From positions 1-36,952 of the forward strand of contig JAUNQN010000029.1 of NCBI GenBank assembly GCA_030536145.1: a DNA stretch of 36,952 nt, read 5' to 3'. The DNA is from Akkermansia sp. (GTDB lineage: Bacteria; Verrucomicrobiota; Verrucomicrobiia; Verrucomicrobiales; Akkermansiaceae). Below the pieces are notes generated by a model. The model ran no database searches, was not told the DNA's origin, and saw only the letters and a program-made list of their open reading frames with translations. Positions 8,354 through 15,526 of the stretch are shown here, piece after piece. The position numbers were made by a program, and so were the translations under genes. The number at the start of each line of letters is the position of its first letter. Position 1 is the stretch's first letter.

Positions 8354-8390
8354 CAATCCCCGGTTCTGCGATGTGCGGAGCCGGGGATTG
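8354..8390. terminator. Hairpin between convergent genes, probable bidirectional terminator
   Basis: CAATCCCCGG (8354-8363) and CCGGGGATTG (8381-8390) are perfect inverted repeats. The bases inside continue the stem with wobble pairs around a GATGT loop, giving about 16 pairs. It sits 33 bp after the plus-strand stop and 22 bp after the minus-strand stop. Neither side has a strong T tract, so termination efficiency is uncertain. Confidence 0.65.
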
Positions 8391-8412
8391 TGGTTTGGTG
8401 TGTCTGTATGCC

Positions 8413-9447
8413 TTAGCGGGCGCGGTGGGGCATGGCGCCGCCGCCACCCGCGGGGCGGCTCATGCCGCCGGAGGGGCGTGACATGCCGCCCGCAGGACGC
8501 GAGATGCCGCCGGCGGGCCGGCTGATGCTGCCGGAGGGGCGGGAGAAACCGCTATTGCCCGAGGGCGTGATGCTGCGCGGCTGGCTTATCTGCGTGCGCT
8601 GGATCTGCGGGCGCTGCACCTGGGGGGTTACCTGGGGGCGCTGCACGGGCTGGATGTTGCTGCCCGGGCGGTTCAGGCTGCCGCGGCGGGATGCGGTATC
8701 CTGCGGCAGGGCGGTTATGCCGCCGGTCTTGCGCGGGGTGCGCGTGGCGGGGTTGTTGTTGAGCGGCAGGGGATTGTTCACCGCCGGTTTCAGGTTCCTG
8801 TTGTTCACGGCGGGCCGGTTGTCCTGCACGTTGGGTTTCTGGTTCCTGTTGCTCACGGCGGGCTTGTTGTTCTGCTGGTACACAGGCAGGCCGTGCTGGT
8901 CCACCACCTTGCCGGGGCGCTTGTTGTTATTGTTCACGATGGGGCCGTCCTGCACGCGGTGGGGGGTGTTGGTGGCGGGCAGGTAGCCCTTGGGGCGGTC
9001 ATCGCGGTTCACGTAGCGCGGTGCGGGCACGGCCTTGTGGGGCTTGGGGCCCACATCCGGGCGCACGTGGGGGTGGTGGTGGTGCGGGCAGCAGGGGGGT
9101 GCCCAGCAGCGGTGGATGTGGCGCGGGTAGTAGTAGGTGCCGATGTACCATTCCGCGGGTGCCCAGTACGGCACGTAGCAGGCTGCAGTGAGCGCGGCAA
9201 TGGTGAAGATGGCCACGCCGGCGGCGGTGTAGCCGTACACGGGGCGGCCGTAGCTGTAGCCGTAGATGGGGAAGCCGTCGGTATCATAGCTGGCGTTTGT
9301 CCATGCGGCGCTGGCGGAGACACCGGTGAGCCCGTTGCCCACGGAGGCGGTAACGCCCAGGGACATGTAGGGGTCATACGCGCAGCTGTTCACCAGCACG
9401 GAGGAACCGGCCACCAGGGCCACGATGATTGCTTTGGAGATTTTCAT
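8413..9447 (-). CDS. Low-complexity Asn/Pro/Gly-rich lipoprotein of unknown function
   Basis: This 344-residue protein starts with a signal peptide ending in a lipobox-like 'LVNSC' (Cys22), so it is probably lipidated. Residues about 70-110 are Tyr-rich with a hydrophobic stretch ('YTAAGVAIFTIAALTAACY'). A Cys/His cluster follows ('HRCWAPPCCPHHHHPH'), which could bind metal. Residues about 165-235 are Asn/Pro/Lys-rich with an imperfect repeat ('KPAVSNRNQKPN', 'RPAVNNRNLKPAVNN'). A Gln/Arg/Pro segment comes next, and the tail repeats (I/M)SRP(A/S)GG. It resembles no family I can name. The tail may attach to the cell wall or polysaccharide, which is a guess. It is transcribed from the rpmB side. 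Confidence 0.7.
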   Translation of the reverse strand: MKISKAIIVALVAGSSVLVNSCAYDPYMSLGVTASVGNGLTGVSASAAWTNASYDTDGFPIYGYSYGRPVYGYTAAGVAIFTIAALTAACYVPYWAPAEWYIGTYYYPRHIHRCWAPPCCPHHHHPHVRPDVGPKPHKAVPAPRYVNRDDRPKGYLPATNTPHRVQDGPIVNNNNKRPGKVVDQHGLPVYQQNNKPAVSNRNQKPNVQDNRPAVNNRNLKPAVNNPLPLNNNPATRTPRKTGGITALPQDTASRRGSLNRPGSNIQPVQRPQVTPQVQRPQIQRTQISQPRSITPSGNSGFSRPSGSISRPAGGISRPAGGMSRPSGGMSRPAGGGGAMPHRAR

Positions 9448-9679
9448 TGTCTTGACTTAGGGGGGGATGGGATGCCTTTTGCCGCATCCGCGGCCTTTCA
9501 CTATCTCAGGCGCACAGGCTGCGGGCTTTTGTTTTAACCCTTGAACTATTTTTTCCTGTACCCCCGCATGATACCCCCGCACGCGCGCGCTGTACACACC
9601 TTTTAGAGTCAGCAGGGCGGATTTCACGGAATACTCAAGTTTTCCTAAGCAGAATTTTGGGGAAAACGCGTAGTTTTGC

Positions 9680-9707
9680 TTGACGCGGCGGGAAAATGGT
9701 GTAAAAT
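9680..9707 (+). promoter_or_regulatory. Promoter of rpmB
   Basis: TTGACG (9680-9685), 16 bp, TAAAAT (9702-9707), ending 34 bp before the rpmB ATG. The position, AT-rich surroundings in otherwise GC-rich DNA and box quality all support a housekeeping promoter. The remaining 230 bp back to the divergent lipoprotein gene hold a small palindrome, GCCGC-ATCC-GCGGC at 9481-9494, and nothing else recognised. Confidence 0.75.
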
Positions 9708-9741
9708 AGGCGTCCCGAAATCACAACCGTCAGAAAATCTT

Positions 9742-10020
9742 ATGTCCAGAATCTGCAATATCACGCTCGCTATGCCGCACAAGGGCCGCCGCATCCACCG
9801 CTCCGGTCTTGCCAAGAAGAAGGGCGGTATCGGTCGCCACGTCACCAAGACGGTCAACCGCACGGTTTACCCGAACCTTCAGGAGAAGCGCATTTGGGTT
9901 CCTGAGCTCAACGGTGGCAAGGGCGGCTACATCCGCATGAAGATTTCTTGCAAGGCCCTGCGCACCATCTCCAAGAACGGCGCCTTCAATACCCTCAAGA
10001 AAGCCGGTATTTTGTATTGA
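9742..10020 (+). CDS. rpmB: Large ribosomal subunit protein bL28
   Basis: This 92-residue basic protein belongs to the bL28 family of the large ribosomal subunit. It starts 'MSRICNIT', the usual N terminus of the family ('MSRxC'). It contains 'GRHVTKTVNRTVYPNLQEKRIW', matching the NNKTKRRFLPNLQ-type rRNA-binding region, and ends with 'ISCKALRTISKNG', equivalent to the conserved 'VSAKALRTIDKxG'. It is slightly longer than the common 63-78-residue forms because of extra residues around 'GGKGGY'. The ATG at 9742 is chosen over upstream in-frame codons because the family N terminus begins there and a good promoter lies just ahead. Confidence 0.92.
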   Translation: MSRICNITLAMPHKGRRIHRSGLAKKKGGIGRHVTKTVNRTVYPNLQEKRIWVPELNGGKGGYIRMKISCKALRTISKNGAFNTLKKAGILY

Positions 10021-10152
10021 TAACTTTTTTTTGAACGGTTGGCGCGGTTCCTGTGTCTCACACGGCAAGAAGGAAGCGCCGCCGGAAAAGAAGGTATCAA
10101 GAAGGCGGGTGCTCAGCAGGGATTACCCTGTATCTAACATGCATTAAAGAAA

Positions 10153-10380
10153 ATGACTCCGCAACATACAAAAATCGCTCTTCGTATCAACGATGACAAC
10201 CTCAACCACCACCTGTGGAACAACCGCGGCGTGTGGTGGTGCCATGTGACCGTCCACAAGCCGGATGCCACGGCAGAGCGCCTGCGCTTCTCCCTGAAGA
10301 CCAGGGACATCGAGAAGGCGCGCCGCCTGCGCGACCGCATCTTCGAGGACATCCAGCGCCATTTCGGCATTGCTGCCTGA
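10153..10380 (+). CDS. Small protein resembling the arm-binding N-terminal domain of integrases
   Basis: This 75-residue basic protein reads 'LNHHLWNNRGVWWCHVTVHKPDATAERLRFSLKTRDIEKARRLRDRIFEDI'. A strand-turn-strand followed by 'SLKTRDIEKARRLRD' is the layout of the short N-terminal arm-binding domain of tyrosine recombinases, where 'SLGTxDxxxARxxR' precedes the core-binding domain. No catalytic domain follows; the gene ends in a strong terminator. It lies 132 bp after rpmB with no evident promoter of its own, so it is probably read from rpmB. From memory, similar stand-alone ORFs occur in other Verrucomicrobiota, which would argue for a real gene rather than an integrase fragment. Its function is unknown. 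Confidence 0.7.
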   Translation: MTPQHTKIALRINDDNLNHHLWNNRGVWWCHVTVHKPDATAERLRFSLKTRDIEKARRLRDRIFEDIQRHFGIAA

Positions 10381-10401
10381 TACGATAGGAAACCCCTTCC
10401 A

Positions 10402-10435
10402 GCGCACCATCCCCCGGGATGGTGCGCTTTTTTTT
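10402..10435 (+). terminator. Rho-independent terminator of the rpmB unit
   Basis: GCGCACCATCCC (10402-10413) and GGGATGGTGCGC (10416-10427) form a near-perfect GC-rich stem with a tiny CC-centred loop, followed directly by eight T residues (10428-10435). It is the best intrinsic terminator in the window and closes the rpmB plus small-ORF unit. Confidence 0.93.
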
Positions 10436-10570
10436 CATGCCCCGGGCGGGGCGGGGGAAATATACCAAGCAGGGCGGCACGCGCCCTGCGGCACTGCTTT
10501 TGGGGTGAAAAGGGGGATGATGGCGGAAATAAGGCTCGCCACGCGGGCGCGCGCGTGATAGGATGGGAGC

Positions 10571-11191
10571 GTGAGTTGCCGTATTTACACAAGCAGCATG
10601 ATGGGCTGCAACGGGTACCTGCTGGAGACGGCGGAGTGCTGCCTGGCGGTGGATGCCCCGCAGGGGTTTGCGCGCTGGGTGCAGCGCCACCTGCCGCAGG
10701 GCAAGAGGCTGGCGCACCTGCTGGTGACGCACCAGCATTTCGACCACGTGCAGGATGCCGCGCAGCTGCAGGAGGAGACGGGCTGCACGGTGCATGCGGC
10801 GGCGCCGTACAGCGATGCGCTGACGCTGGGCGAGAACCTGCGCCACTGGGGGATTGACCCCGTGGCGCCGTTCCGCGTGGATGCTCCGTTTGCGCCGGGC
10901 TGCGCCACGCTGGAGCTTGGCGGGCTGGAATGCCGCGCGCTGCACATACCCGGGCATTCCACGGATGGCGCGGCGTACTATTTCCCCGCGCTGCAGAGCG
11001 CGTATGTGGGTGATATCCTGTTTGCGGGCTCCATAGGCCGCACGGATTTCCCGGGCGGCAGCCTGGCACGCCTGGTGGCGGGAATCCGGGAGCACCTGGC
11101 CACGCTGCCGCCAGATACGGAGCTGCTCTGCGGGCACGGCCCCTCCACCTCCGTGCAGGAGGAGATGCTCAACAACCCCTACCTGTGCTGA
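10571..11191 (+). CDS. MBL-fold metal-dependent hydrolase (glyoxalase II-like)
   Basis: This 206-residue metallo-beta-lactamase-fold hydrolase has the metal-binding signature H54-x-H56-x-D58-H59 ('VTHQHFDH'). Further metal-ligand histidines lie in 'HIPGHSTDG' and 'LCGHGP'. 'LFAGSIGRTDFPGGS' carries the bridging aspartate and is typical of the glyoxalase II/YcbL-like branch that hydrolyses thioesters such as S-lactoylglutathione. The physiological substrate cannot be fixed. The start is GTG at 10571, with a purine-rich GGATGGGAG just ahead. The next gene begins 46 bp later in the same direction, so they may be co-transcribed. Confidence 0.88.
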   Translation: MSCRIYTSSMMGCNGYLLETAECCLAVDAPQGFARWVQRHLPQGKRLAHLLVTHQHFDHVQDAAQLQEETGCTVHAAAPYSDALTLGENLRHWGIDPVAPFRVDAPFAPGCATLELGGLECRALHIPGHSTDGAAYYFPALQSAYVGDILFAGSIGRTDFPGGSLARLVAGIREHLATLPPDTELLCGHGPSTSVQEEMLNNPYLC

Positions 11192-11237
11192 GTTCAATCC
11201 GGCACCCAAACCACTTCATACAGAAAGAACAACAAAG

Positions 11238-12431
11238 ATGACATTCGAAGAACTGGGGCTTTCCGCCCCCATCCTGGAAGCCGTGAAGGACTGCGGCTAT
11301 GAGACCCCCACCCCCATCCAAGAGCAGGCTATTCCCTACGTGCTGGAGGGCAAGGACGTGATTGGCGCCTCCCAGACCGGCACGGGCAAGTCCGCAGCGT
11401 TTGCGCTGCCGCTGCTCACCAAGATTACGCACACGGGCCAGCCGCAGGTGCTGGTGCTGGAGCCCACGCGAGAGCTGGCCGACCAGCTGGCGGAATCCTT
11501 CCGCACGTATGCCAAGCACACGGATATCACCATAGGCCTGCTGTACGGCGGCGTGGGCTACGGCCAGCAGATGGAGGCGCTGAAGAAGGGCTGTGATGTG
11601 GTGGTGGCCACGCCCGGCCGCCTGGTGGACCATTTCTACCGCGGCACCATGAAGTTCAAGGAGGTGAAGCACCTGGTGCTGGACGAGGTGGACCGCATGA
11701 CGGACATGGGTTTCCTGCCCATTGTGCGCAAGATTGTGAACCTTTGCCCGTGGGAGGGGCGGCAGACGCTGTTCTTCTCCGCCACCATGCCGCAGATCCT
11801 GCAGGGATTTGCCAAGTGGTGCCTGACAGACCCGCAGGAGATAGCCATTGCCCGCCGAGAGGTGGCCAGCACTATCTCCCACGCGTTCTACCCGGTGGGC
11901 CTGGACCAGCGCGACGAGCTGCTGCTGGCCCTGGTGAAGGCCACGGATTTCAAGAACCTGATGGTGTTCACCCGCACGCGCAAGGAGGCGGATGCCGTGG
12001 CCGGCATGCTGCGCGGCGCCGGCTGGGGTGAGACGGTGACGGTGATGCACTCCGACATTCCGCAGAAGGAGCGCATGTCCTCCCTGAAGGGGTTCAAGGA
12101 GGACAAGTACCGCATCCTGGTGGCCACGGACGTGGCCGCGCGCGGTATCGACATCAACGGCGTGACCCACGTGATCAACTACCGCGTGCCGGAGAACGCG
12201 GAGGACTACGTGCACCGCATCGGCCGCACGGGCCGCGCGGAGCAGACGGGAGATGCCTTTACCCTGCTCACGGCGGATGAGATAGACTTTGCCAAGAGCG
12301 TGGAATGTTTCATCAACCAAAAGATTGAGCGCCGCAAGCTGGACGGTTTCGACTACGCGTACACCGCGCTGCTGGACACGAATGTGCGCCCGCTGCGCAA
12401 GCCGCGCCCGGCGGCACGCCGCCGCCGCTGA
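11238..12431 (+). CDS. DEAD-box-family ATP-dependent RNA helicase with a DEVD motif II
   Basis: The 397-residue protein has the complete set of superfamily 2 DEAD-box motifs. These are Q motif 'TPIQEQAIP', Walker A 'SQTGTGKS', Ia 'PTRELA', Ib 'TPGR', motif II 'LDEVDRM', III 'SAT', IV 'LMVFTRTR', V 'VATDVAARGID' and VI 'HRIGRTGR'. It is a minimal RhlE-like core with only a short basic tail ('RKPRPAARRRR'). Such enzymes unwind short RNA duplexes in ribosome assembly or mRNA decay. Motif II reads D-E-V-D (codons GAC GAG GTG GAC) rather than D-E-A-D. The Asp/Glu that coordinate Mg-ATP are kept, so activity is expected. The ATG at 11238 is preceded by AGAAAGAACAACAAAG, a weak ribosome binding site. 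Confidence 0.93.
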   Translation: MTFEELGLSAPILEAVKDCGYETPTPIQEQAIPYVLEGKDVIGASQTGTGKSAAFALPLLTKITHTGQPQVLVLEPTRELADQLAESFRTYAKHTDITIGLLYGGVGYGQQMEALKKGCDVVVATPGRLVDHFYRGTMKFKEVKHLVLDEVDRMTDMGFLPIVRKIVNLCPWEGRQTLFFSATMPQILQGFAKWCLTDPQEIAIARREVASTISHAFYPVGLDQRDELLLALVKATDFKNLMVFTRTRKEADAVAGMLRGAGWGETVTVMHSDIPQKERMSSLKGFKEDKYRILVATDVAARGIDINGVTHVINYRVPENAEDYVHRIGRTGRAEQTGDAFTLLTADEIDFAKSVECFINQKIERRKLDGFDYAYTALLDTNVRPLRKPRPAARRRR

Positions 12432-12459
12432 GCCCCCTGCCCTGCCGTGCACCCGCGCC

Positions 12460-12966
12460 ATGCGTGTCGTGAGTATAGACCCCGCCATCCGCAACACGGG
12501 ATACGCCGTGCTGGAGGGCGACCACCGCGACCCGCAGGCGCTGGACTACGGCACGCTCTCCCTGCCGCGCAACCTGCCGCAGAGCGCCTGCCTGCTGGAA
12601 ATCCACCGCCACGTGTGCGGGCTGATTGAGCGCTGGCAGCCGGATGAGCTGGCCATAGAGGGCATCATCTACGTGCAATCCCACCGCACGGCCATAGCCA
12701 TGGGCTCCGCCCGCGCGGCCACGGTGCTGGCAGCCGCCATGCACGGGCTGCCCATTATGGAGTACCCGCCCACCTGCGTGAAACTGGCCACCGTGGGCCG
12801 CGGCGGCGCGCTCAAGCAGCAGGTGGCGTTCATGATGCGCGCCCTGCTCCACCTGCAGGAGACCCCCGCGCCGGATGCCGCGGATGCCCTGGCCATAGGC
12901 TATGCGCACCTGGCCGCGGCAGACCCGCTGCGCGCCCACCTGTTCAAGGAGCGGAAGTACATTTGA
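12460..12966 (+). CDS. ruvC: Crossover junction endodeoxyribonuclease RuvC
   Basis: This 168-residue Holliday-junction resolvase acts with RuvAB in homologous recombination. It begins 'MRVVSIDPAIRNTGYAVLE', where the Asp of 'IDP' is the first catalytic acid. 'LAIEGIIYVQSHRTAIAMGSARA' holds the catalytic Glu, and 'DAADALAIGYAH' holds the C-terminal catalytic acids. Length matches E. coli RuvC (173). The ATG at 12460, 28 bp after the helicase stop, is chosen because the family starts there; the frame is open further upstream inside the helicase gene. The 3' end overlaps the convergent helix-turn-helix gene by 23 bp. ruvA and ruvB are not in this window. Confidence 0.93.
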   Translation: MRVVSIDPAIRNTGYAVLEGDHRDPQALDYGTLSLPRNLPQSACLLEIHRHVCGLIERWQPDELAIEGIIYVQSHRTAIAMGSARAATVLAAAMHGLPIMEYPPTCVKLATVGRGGALKQQVAFMMRALLHLQETPAPDAADALAIGYAHLAAADPLRAHLFKERKYI

Positions 12967-13582
12967 GCTCCGCCACGCGCGCTGCCAGCTCTGCGCGCAG
13001 CGCCCGCACCGCGCGCATGCGCCCCGCCAGGGTGCGCACCTCCGCCCGCAGGAAATAGCACTTGCTTTTCAGCCCGCGCGGGGTGAGCAGCCGCGCCTTC
13101 ACCTGCCGCAGGTGCCCCGCCTGCACATAGCGCCCCAGCGTGGTGCGCCCCACGCCCAGCATTTGCATGGCCTGCTCCGTATCCACCATCTTGGCCGGCT
13201 GGCGCACCAGGATCAGCCCGCGCTGCCGCGCCAGGCGCATCACCTCCTGCCGTTTCCAATAGCACGCGCAGGGGGAGCCCGGCACCGCCACCACGCGGAA
13301 CGGCACCTTGTGCCGGTGCAGCAGCCGCCGCGCGGCCGCCACGCCGTTCCCCAGCAGGCGGGATGCCTGCTGCGTGCTCATGCCCCACGGCGGCACCTGC
13401 GTGTACGCCGCCCCGGTCTCCGGCACGCGCCCTTCCGGCGCCACCAGCGCAGATTCCGGGTGCCGCACGCCGGGCAGGTCAATCAGCCGCGCCCCGCCCA
13501 GGCCTTTCAGCGTGCGCGGCAAGCGCCCCGCCCTGCTGCCAGTGCGGGAAAAGCCGGCCGCCGGGGTGTGTGGTTCAGGCAT
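12944..13582 (-). CDS. Protein with two predicted helix-turn-helix segments, possible DNA-binding protein
   Basis: From the ATG at 13580-13582 the protein has 212 residues. The first about 65 residues are Pro/Gly/Arg-rich and probably disordered. Two MerR/excisionase-like segments follow. One is 'MSTQQASRLLGNGVAAARRLL...CYWKRQEVMRLA' (about 68-120). The other is 'VDTEQAMQMLGVGRTTLGRYVQAGHL...CYFLRAEVRTLAGRM' (about 132-186). Each has the helix-turn-helix plus wing and ends in a residue pattern typical of 'Y(F/W).xxEV'. A short Ala/Arg helix closes the protein. No effector domain is seen. It may be a transcriptional regulator or nucleoid-associated factor; the target is unknown. Its last 23 bp overlap ruvC tail-to-tail. 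Confidence 0.7.
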   Translation of the reverse strand: MPEPHTPAAGFSRTGSRAGRLPRTLKGLGGARLIDLPGVRHPESALVAPEGRVPETGAAYTQVPPWGMSTQQASRLLGNGVAAARRLLHRHKVPFRVVAVPGSPCACYWKRQEVMRLARQRGLILVRQPAKMVDTEQAMQMLGVGRTTLGRYVQAGHLRQVKARLLTPRGLKSKCYFLRAEVRTLAGRMRAVRALRAELAARVAELKCTSAP

Positions 13583-14038
13583 GGTTCCAGGGGAATAGTC
13601 GGGGAGAATCAGGGCGGGACGGGAATCAAATCCCGCCCCGATTTGATTCCACCCCCGCAATAGGAGCGAACCTGCACCACGCGCCCGCCCGCTGCATACT
13701 GGTTATCAAGCCGCTGCGCCCGTGCCGGCGTATGGGCGCAGGGTGCGCGGTTTTCCGGGCGGCGGCAGGGCGGGATTCCTGCAAGGCGTTCATACCGTGC
13801 GGATTGGCCCATGCGCGGGCGTATGACGGGTAGCATTGGTGCAGCACCACGCCCGCCATTCGGCGGGGTTCCCCGGGTGGGTAGTGCGGTAATGTAGGGG
13901 ACCACCCCGCCCCGTCTCCGCCAAGGCCTGCGGGGAGCGGGGTTCCCCTCTAAAGACTATCACCCGGGTCACCACCACGGTTTTCCGGCTTCGCTAAACA
14001 CGCTCCTGCGGAGCTACGCCGAGACAAGGCACCAACCT
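13583..14038. other. GC-rich intergenic region with inverted repeats, no recognised gene
   Basis: These 456 bp hold no gene I can support. A perfect 11-bp inverted repeat, GGAATCAAATC (13622-13632) and GATTTGATTCC (13640-13650), surrounds a 7-bp loop and lacks a T tract. GCGGGGTTCCCC, itself containing GGGGTTCCCC, occurs twice, near 13863 and 13936. The stretch 13980-14035 is rich in short inverted segments (GGCTTCGCT, CTCCTGCGGAG). ORFs crossing it are low-complexity Arg/Pro/Ala. It could be a degraded element, a structured RNA or long untranslated sequence. I checked it by eye for tRNA-like arms and saw none complete. Confidence 0.55.
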
Positions 14039-14632
14039 TCACCGCAGCTCTGCGGCGGCCTTTGCCCCGTACACGGTGGCGGGGTGCTGCGTGGCGGCCT
14101 GCTGCAGCAGGCGCTCTGCCAGGGGCACATCATTCAGGGCGGTGCGGGCCAGCGCGGCCGCGCGGTACAGGAGCATGGCCACATCCTGCGGGTCATGCAC
14201 GGCGGCGGCGGCCTCCTGCATGGTGGCGCAGGCGGCGGCGGCATCTGCAAACTCATAGCGCTGCAGGGATGCCAGCTCCGTCCACCCGCGCAGGCGGTCC
14301 GGCTGGCGGAGCACCATCTGCCGCAGCTGCCCCAGCAGCTCACGGTCCCCGGTGCGGCGCACCTGCTCCACCAGCTGCACCAGGGCATCCGCATCCGGGG
14401 AATAGGTGCCGGCGTACAGCTTTTCCCCCAGTTTCTCCCCCCACAGGGGCAGCAGCACCTTGCGGAAAAGCAGCCCCTCTGCCGTGCCCAGGGCGGCCAG
14501 CATGAGCACCAGCCCGCCTATGCCGCCCAGCACGTCCCCCTCATCCAGGCGCGGCTCCACATACAGCAGCAGCCCCAGCGCAAAGAGCACCAGGGGCAGC
14601 AGGGCCAGGGCTGCAAGGCGGGCGCGGCTCAC
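14039..14632 (-). CDS. Membrane protein with two TM segments and a TPR-like helical domain
   Basis: This 197-residue protein has two N-terminal membrane helices ('LAALALLPLVLFALGLLLYV' and 'VLGGIGGLVLMLAALGTAEGLLF', about residues 5-25 and 34-57). A cytoplasmic or periplasmic helical domain follows with TPR-like spacing ('DALVQLVEQVRRTGDRELLGQL', 'ELASLQRYEFADAAAACATM', 'MLLYRAAALARTALNDVPLAERLL'). No catalytic motif is visible. It starts with GTG at 14630-14632, 21 bp after the LolA-like gene, with no clear ribosome binding site, so it is probably translationally linked to that gene. TPR-type domains usually mediate protein contacts; the partner is unknown. Confidence 0.7.
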   Translation of the reverse strand: MSRARLAALALLPLVLFALGLLLYVEPRLDEGDVLGGIGGLVLMLAALGTAEGLLFRKVLLPLWGEKLGEKLYAGTYSPDADALVQLVEQVRRTGDRELLGQLRQMVLRQPDRLRGWTELASLQRYEFADAAAACATMQEAAAAVHDPQDVAMLLYRAAALARTALNDVPLAERLLQQAATQHPATVYGAKAAAELR

Positions 14633-14653
14633 GGGCGGCGGGGTGCGGGCGGG

Positions 14654-15382
14654 TTACTTCTTGATGTCGTCCATCTCCAGGTAGTCCAGGGCGATGGTCT
14701 TGTTGGGGTTGGCGGGGTTGCGCACCTCCACCTTCATCTGCTTGAAGAACCAGGTGCCGTCGGAAAGTTTCTGAACGGAGGTGATGGAGAAGCGCTTCTT
14801 GAGCTTGCCGTCCTTGCCGTAGCCGTCAATCTGCCAAGAGGTACCGTTCTCCTTGTCCACCCACATGCGCACCCAGGCAAACTGGCCCACGTTGGGGGTG
14901 GGGTTGGCCACCTCCACCACCCAGCAGTCACGGCCCTTGATACGGGTGTCGGACATGTCGGTGAGCACCTTGCCGCCCTTCCAGTACAGGAAACGCAGGG
15001 AGAGGTCCTCATAGCACACATCCGTGCCGGCAATGGTCTGGCTGTAGCTGGCGGGAGCCATCACGGTGGCCTTGCCGCCGGCATCCACCAGCACCAGGTC
15101 CACGCCCTTCTCCTTGATGCGGGTGTCGAAGCGGCTCCAGGTGTTGTTCTGGTTGTACTGGAACACGATGGTCTCTCCGCGGGCGCTCAGGCTGAAGGGG
15201 ACCTTCACCCTGTTCTTGCGGATAGTGCCCTGCACGTCCTTGTTGCCCTGGCTCACGGTCATGTCGCGCATGGCCTTCAGCAGCATGTCTGCCGGGGGTA
15301 CGTCTTCCTCCTGGGCAAAGCCCGTGCCGGCCACGGCCACAGCGGCGGCGGCCACACAAAGCAGGTTTTTCCAAATCTTCAT
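14654..15382 (-). CDS. Outer-membrane lipoprotein-sorting (LolA-like) periplasmic protein
   Basis: From the ATG at 15380-15382 the protein has 242 residues with a clear signal peptide ('MKIWKNLLCVAAAAVAVAGTGFAQ'). An ATG three codons upstream (15391, 'MKLMKIW') is equally possible. The mature part is beta-rich and fits the LolA/LolB-like fold of 'outer membrane lipoprotein-sorting proteins'. Matching segments are 'NKDVQGTIRKNRVKVPFSLSARGETIVFQYNQ', 'DLSLRFLYW', 'RDCWVVEV.NP', 'QFAWVRMWVDKENGTSWQIDGYGKDGKLKKRFSI' and 'DGTWFFKQMKVE'. Members carry lipids or lipoproteins across the periplasm. It heads a two-gene minus-strand unit with the TPR-like membrane protein. Confidence 0.8.
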   Translation of the reverse strand: MKIWKNLLCVAAAAVAVAGTGFAQEEDVPPADMLLKAMRDMTVSQGNKDVQGTIRKNRVKVPFSLSARGETIVFQYNQNNTWSRFDTRIKEKGVDLVLVDAGGKATVMAPASYSQTIAGTDVCYEDLSLRFLYWKGGKVLTDMSDTRIKGRDCWVVEVANPTPNVGQFAWVRMWVDKENGTSWQIDGYGKDGKLKKRFSITSVQKLSDGTWFFKQMKVEVRNPANPNKTIALDYLEMDDIKK

Positions 15383-15469
15383 GAGCTTCATATACCACAT
15401 AGGCGGGCAGATGCACAGCATTTATTCAGCCATACGCACGCACATTCCGCAGCAGTCGGGTGATTTGGC

Positions 15470-15498
15470 TTGACTGCGCGGCTCCGCCGTGCTATCTG
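15470..15498 (+). promoter_or_regulatory. Probable promoter of the CoA-transferase gene
   Basis: TTGACT (15470-15475), exactly 17 bp, TATCTG (15493-15498), ending 28 bp before the ATG. The -35 box is strong and the -10 box matches four of six positions. TAAGG at about 15502-15506 in the leader may aid translation. Confidence 0.6.
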
Positions 15499-15526
15499 CT
15501 GTAAGGTCATACTCCCATACAGCAAC

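Noticed and set aside
10153..10380. A complete integrase or prophage remnant after rpmB
   Set aside because: Only the arm-binding-like part is present. No catalytic R/H/Y residues, attachment repeats or phage genes follow, and a strong terminator ends the unit.
13363..13905. Short Arg/Pro/Ala-rich ORFs in the gap after the HTH gene
   Set aside because: No start context, domain or signal; composition is that of random GC-rich sequence.
13911..13924. CCCGTCTCCGCCAA, also present (reverse complement) at 8-21 in the left-edge repeat
   Set aside because: A 14-base match is expected several times by chance in a 37-kb GC-rich window, and the flanks do not match.
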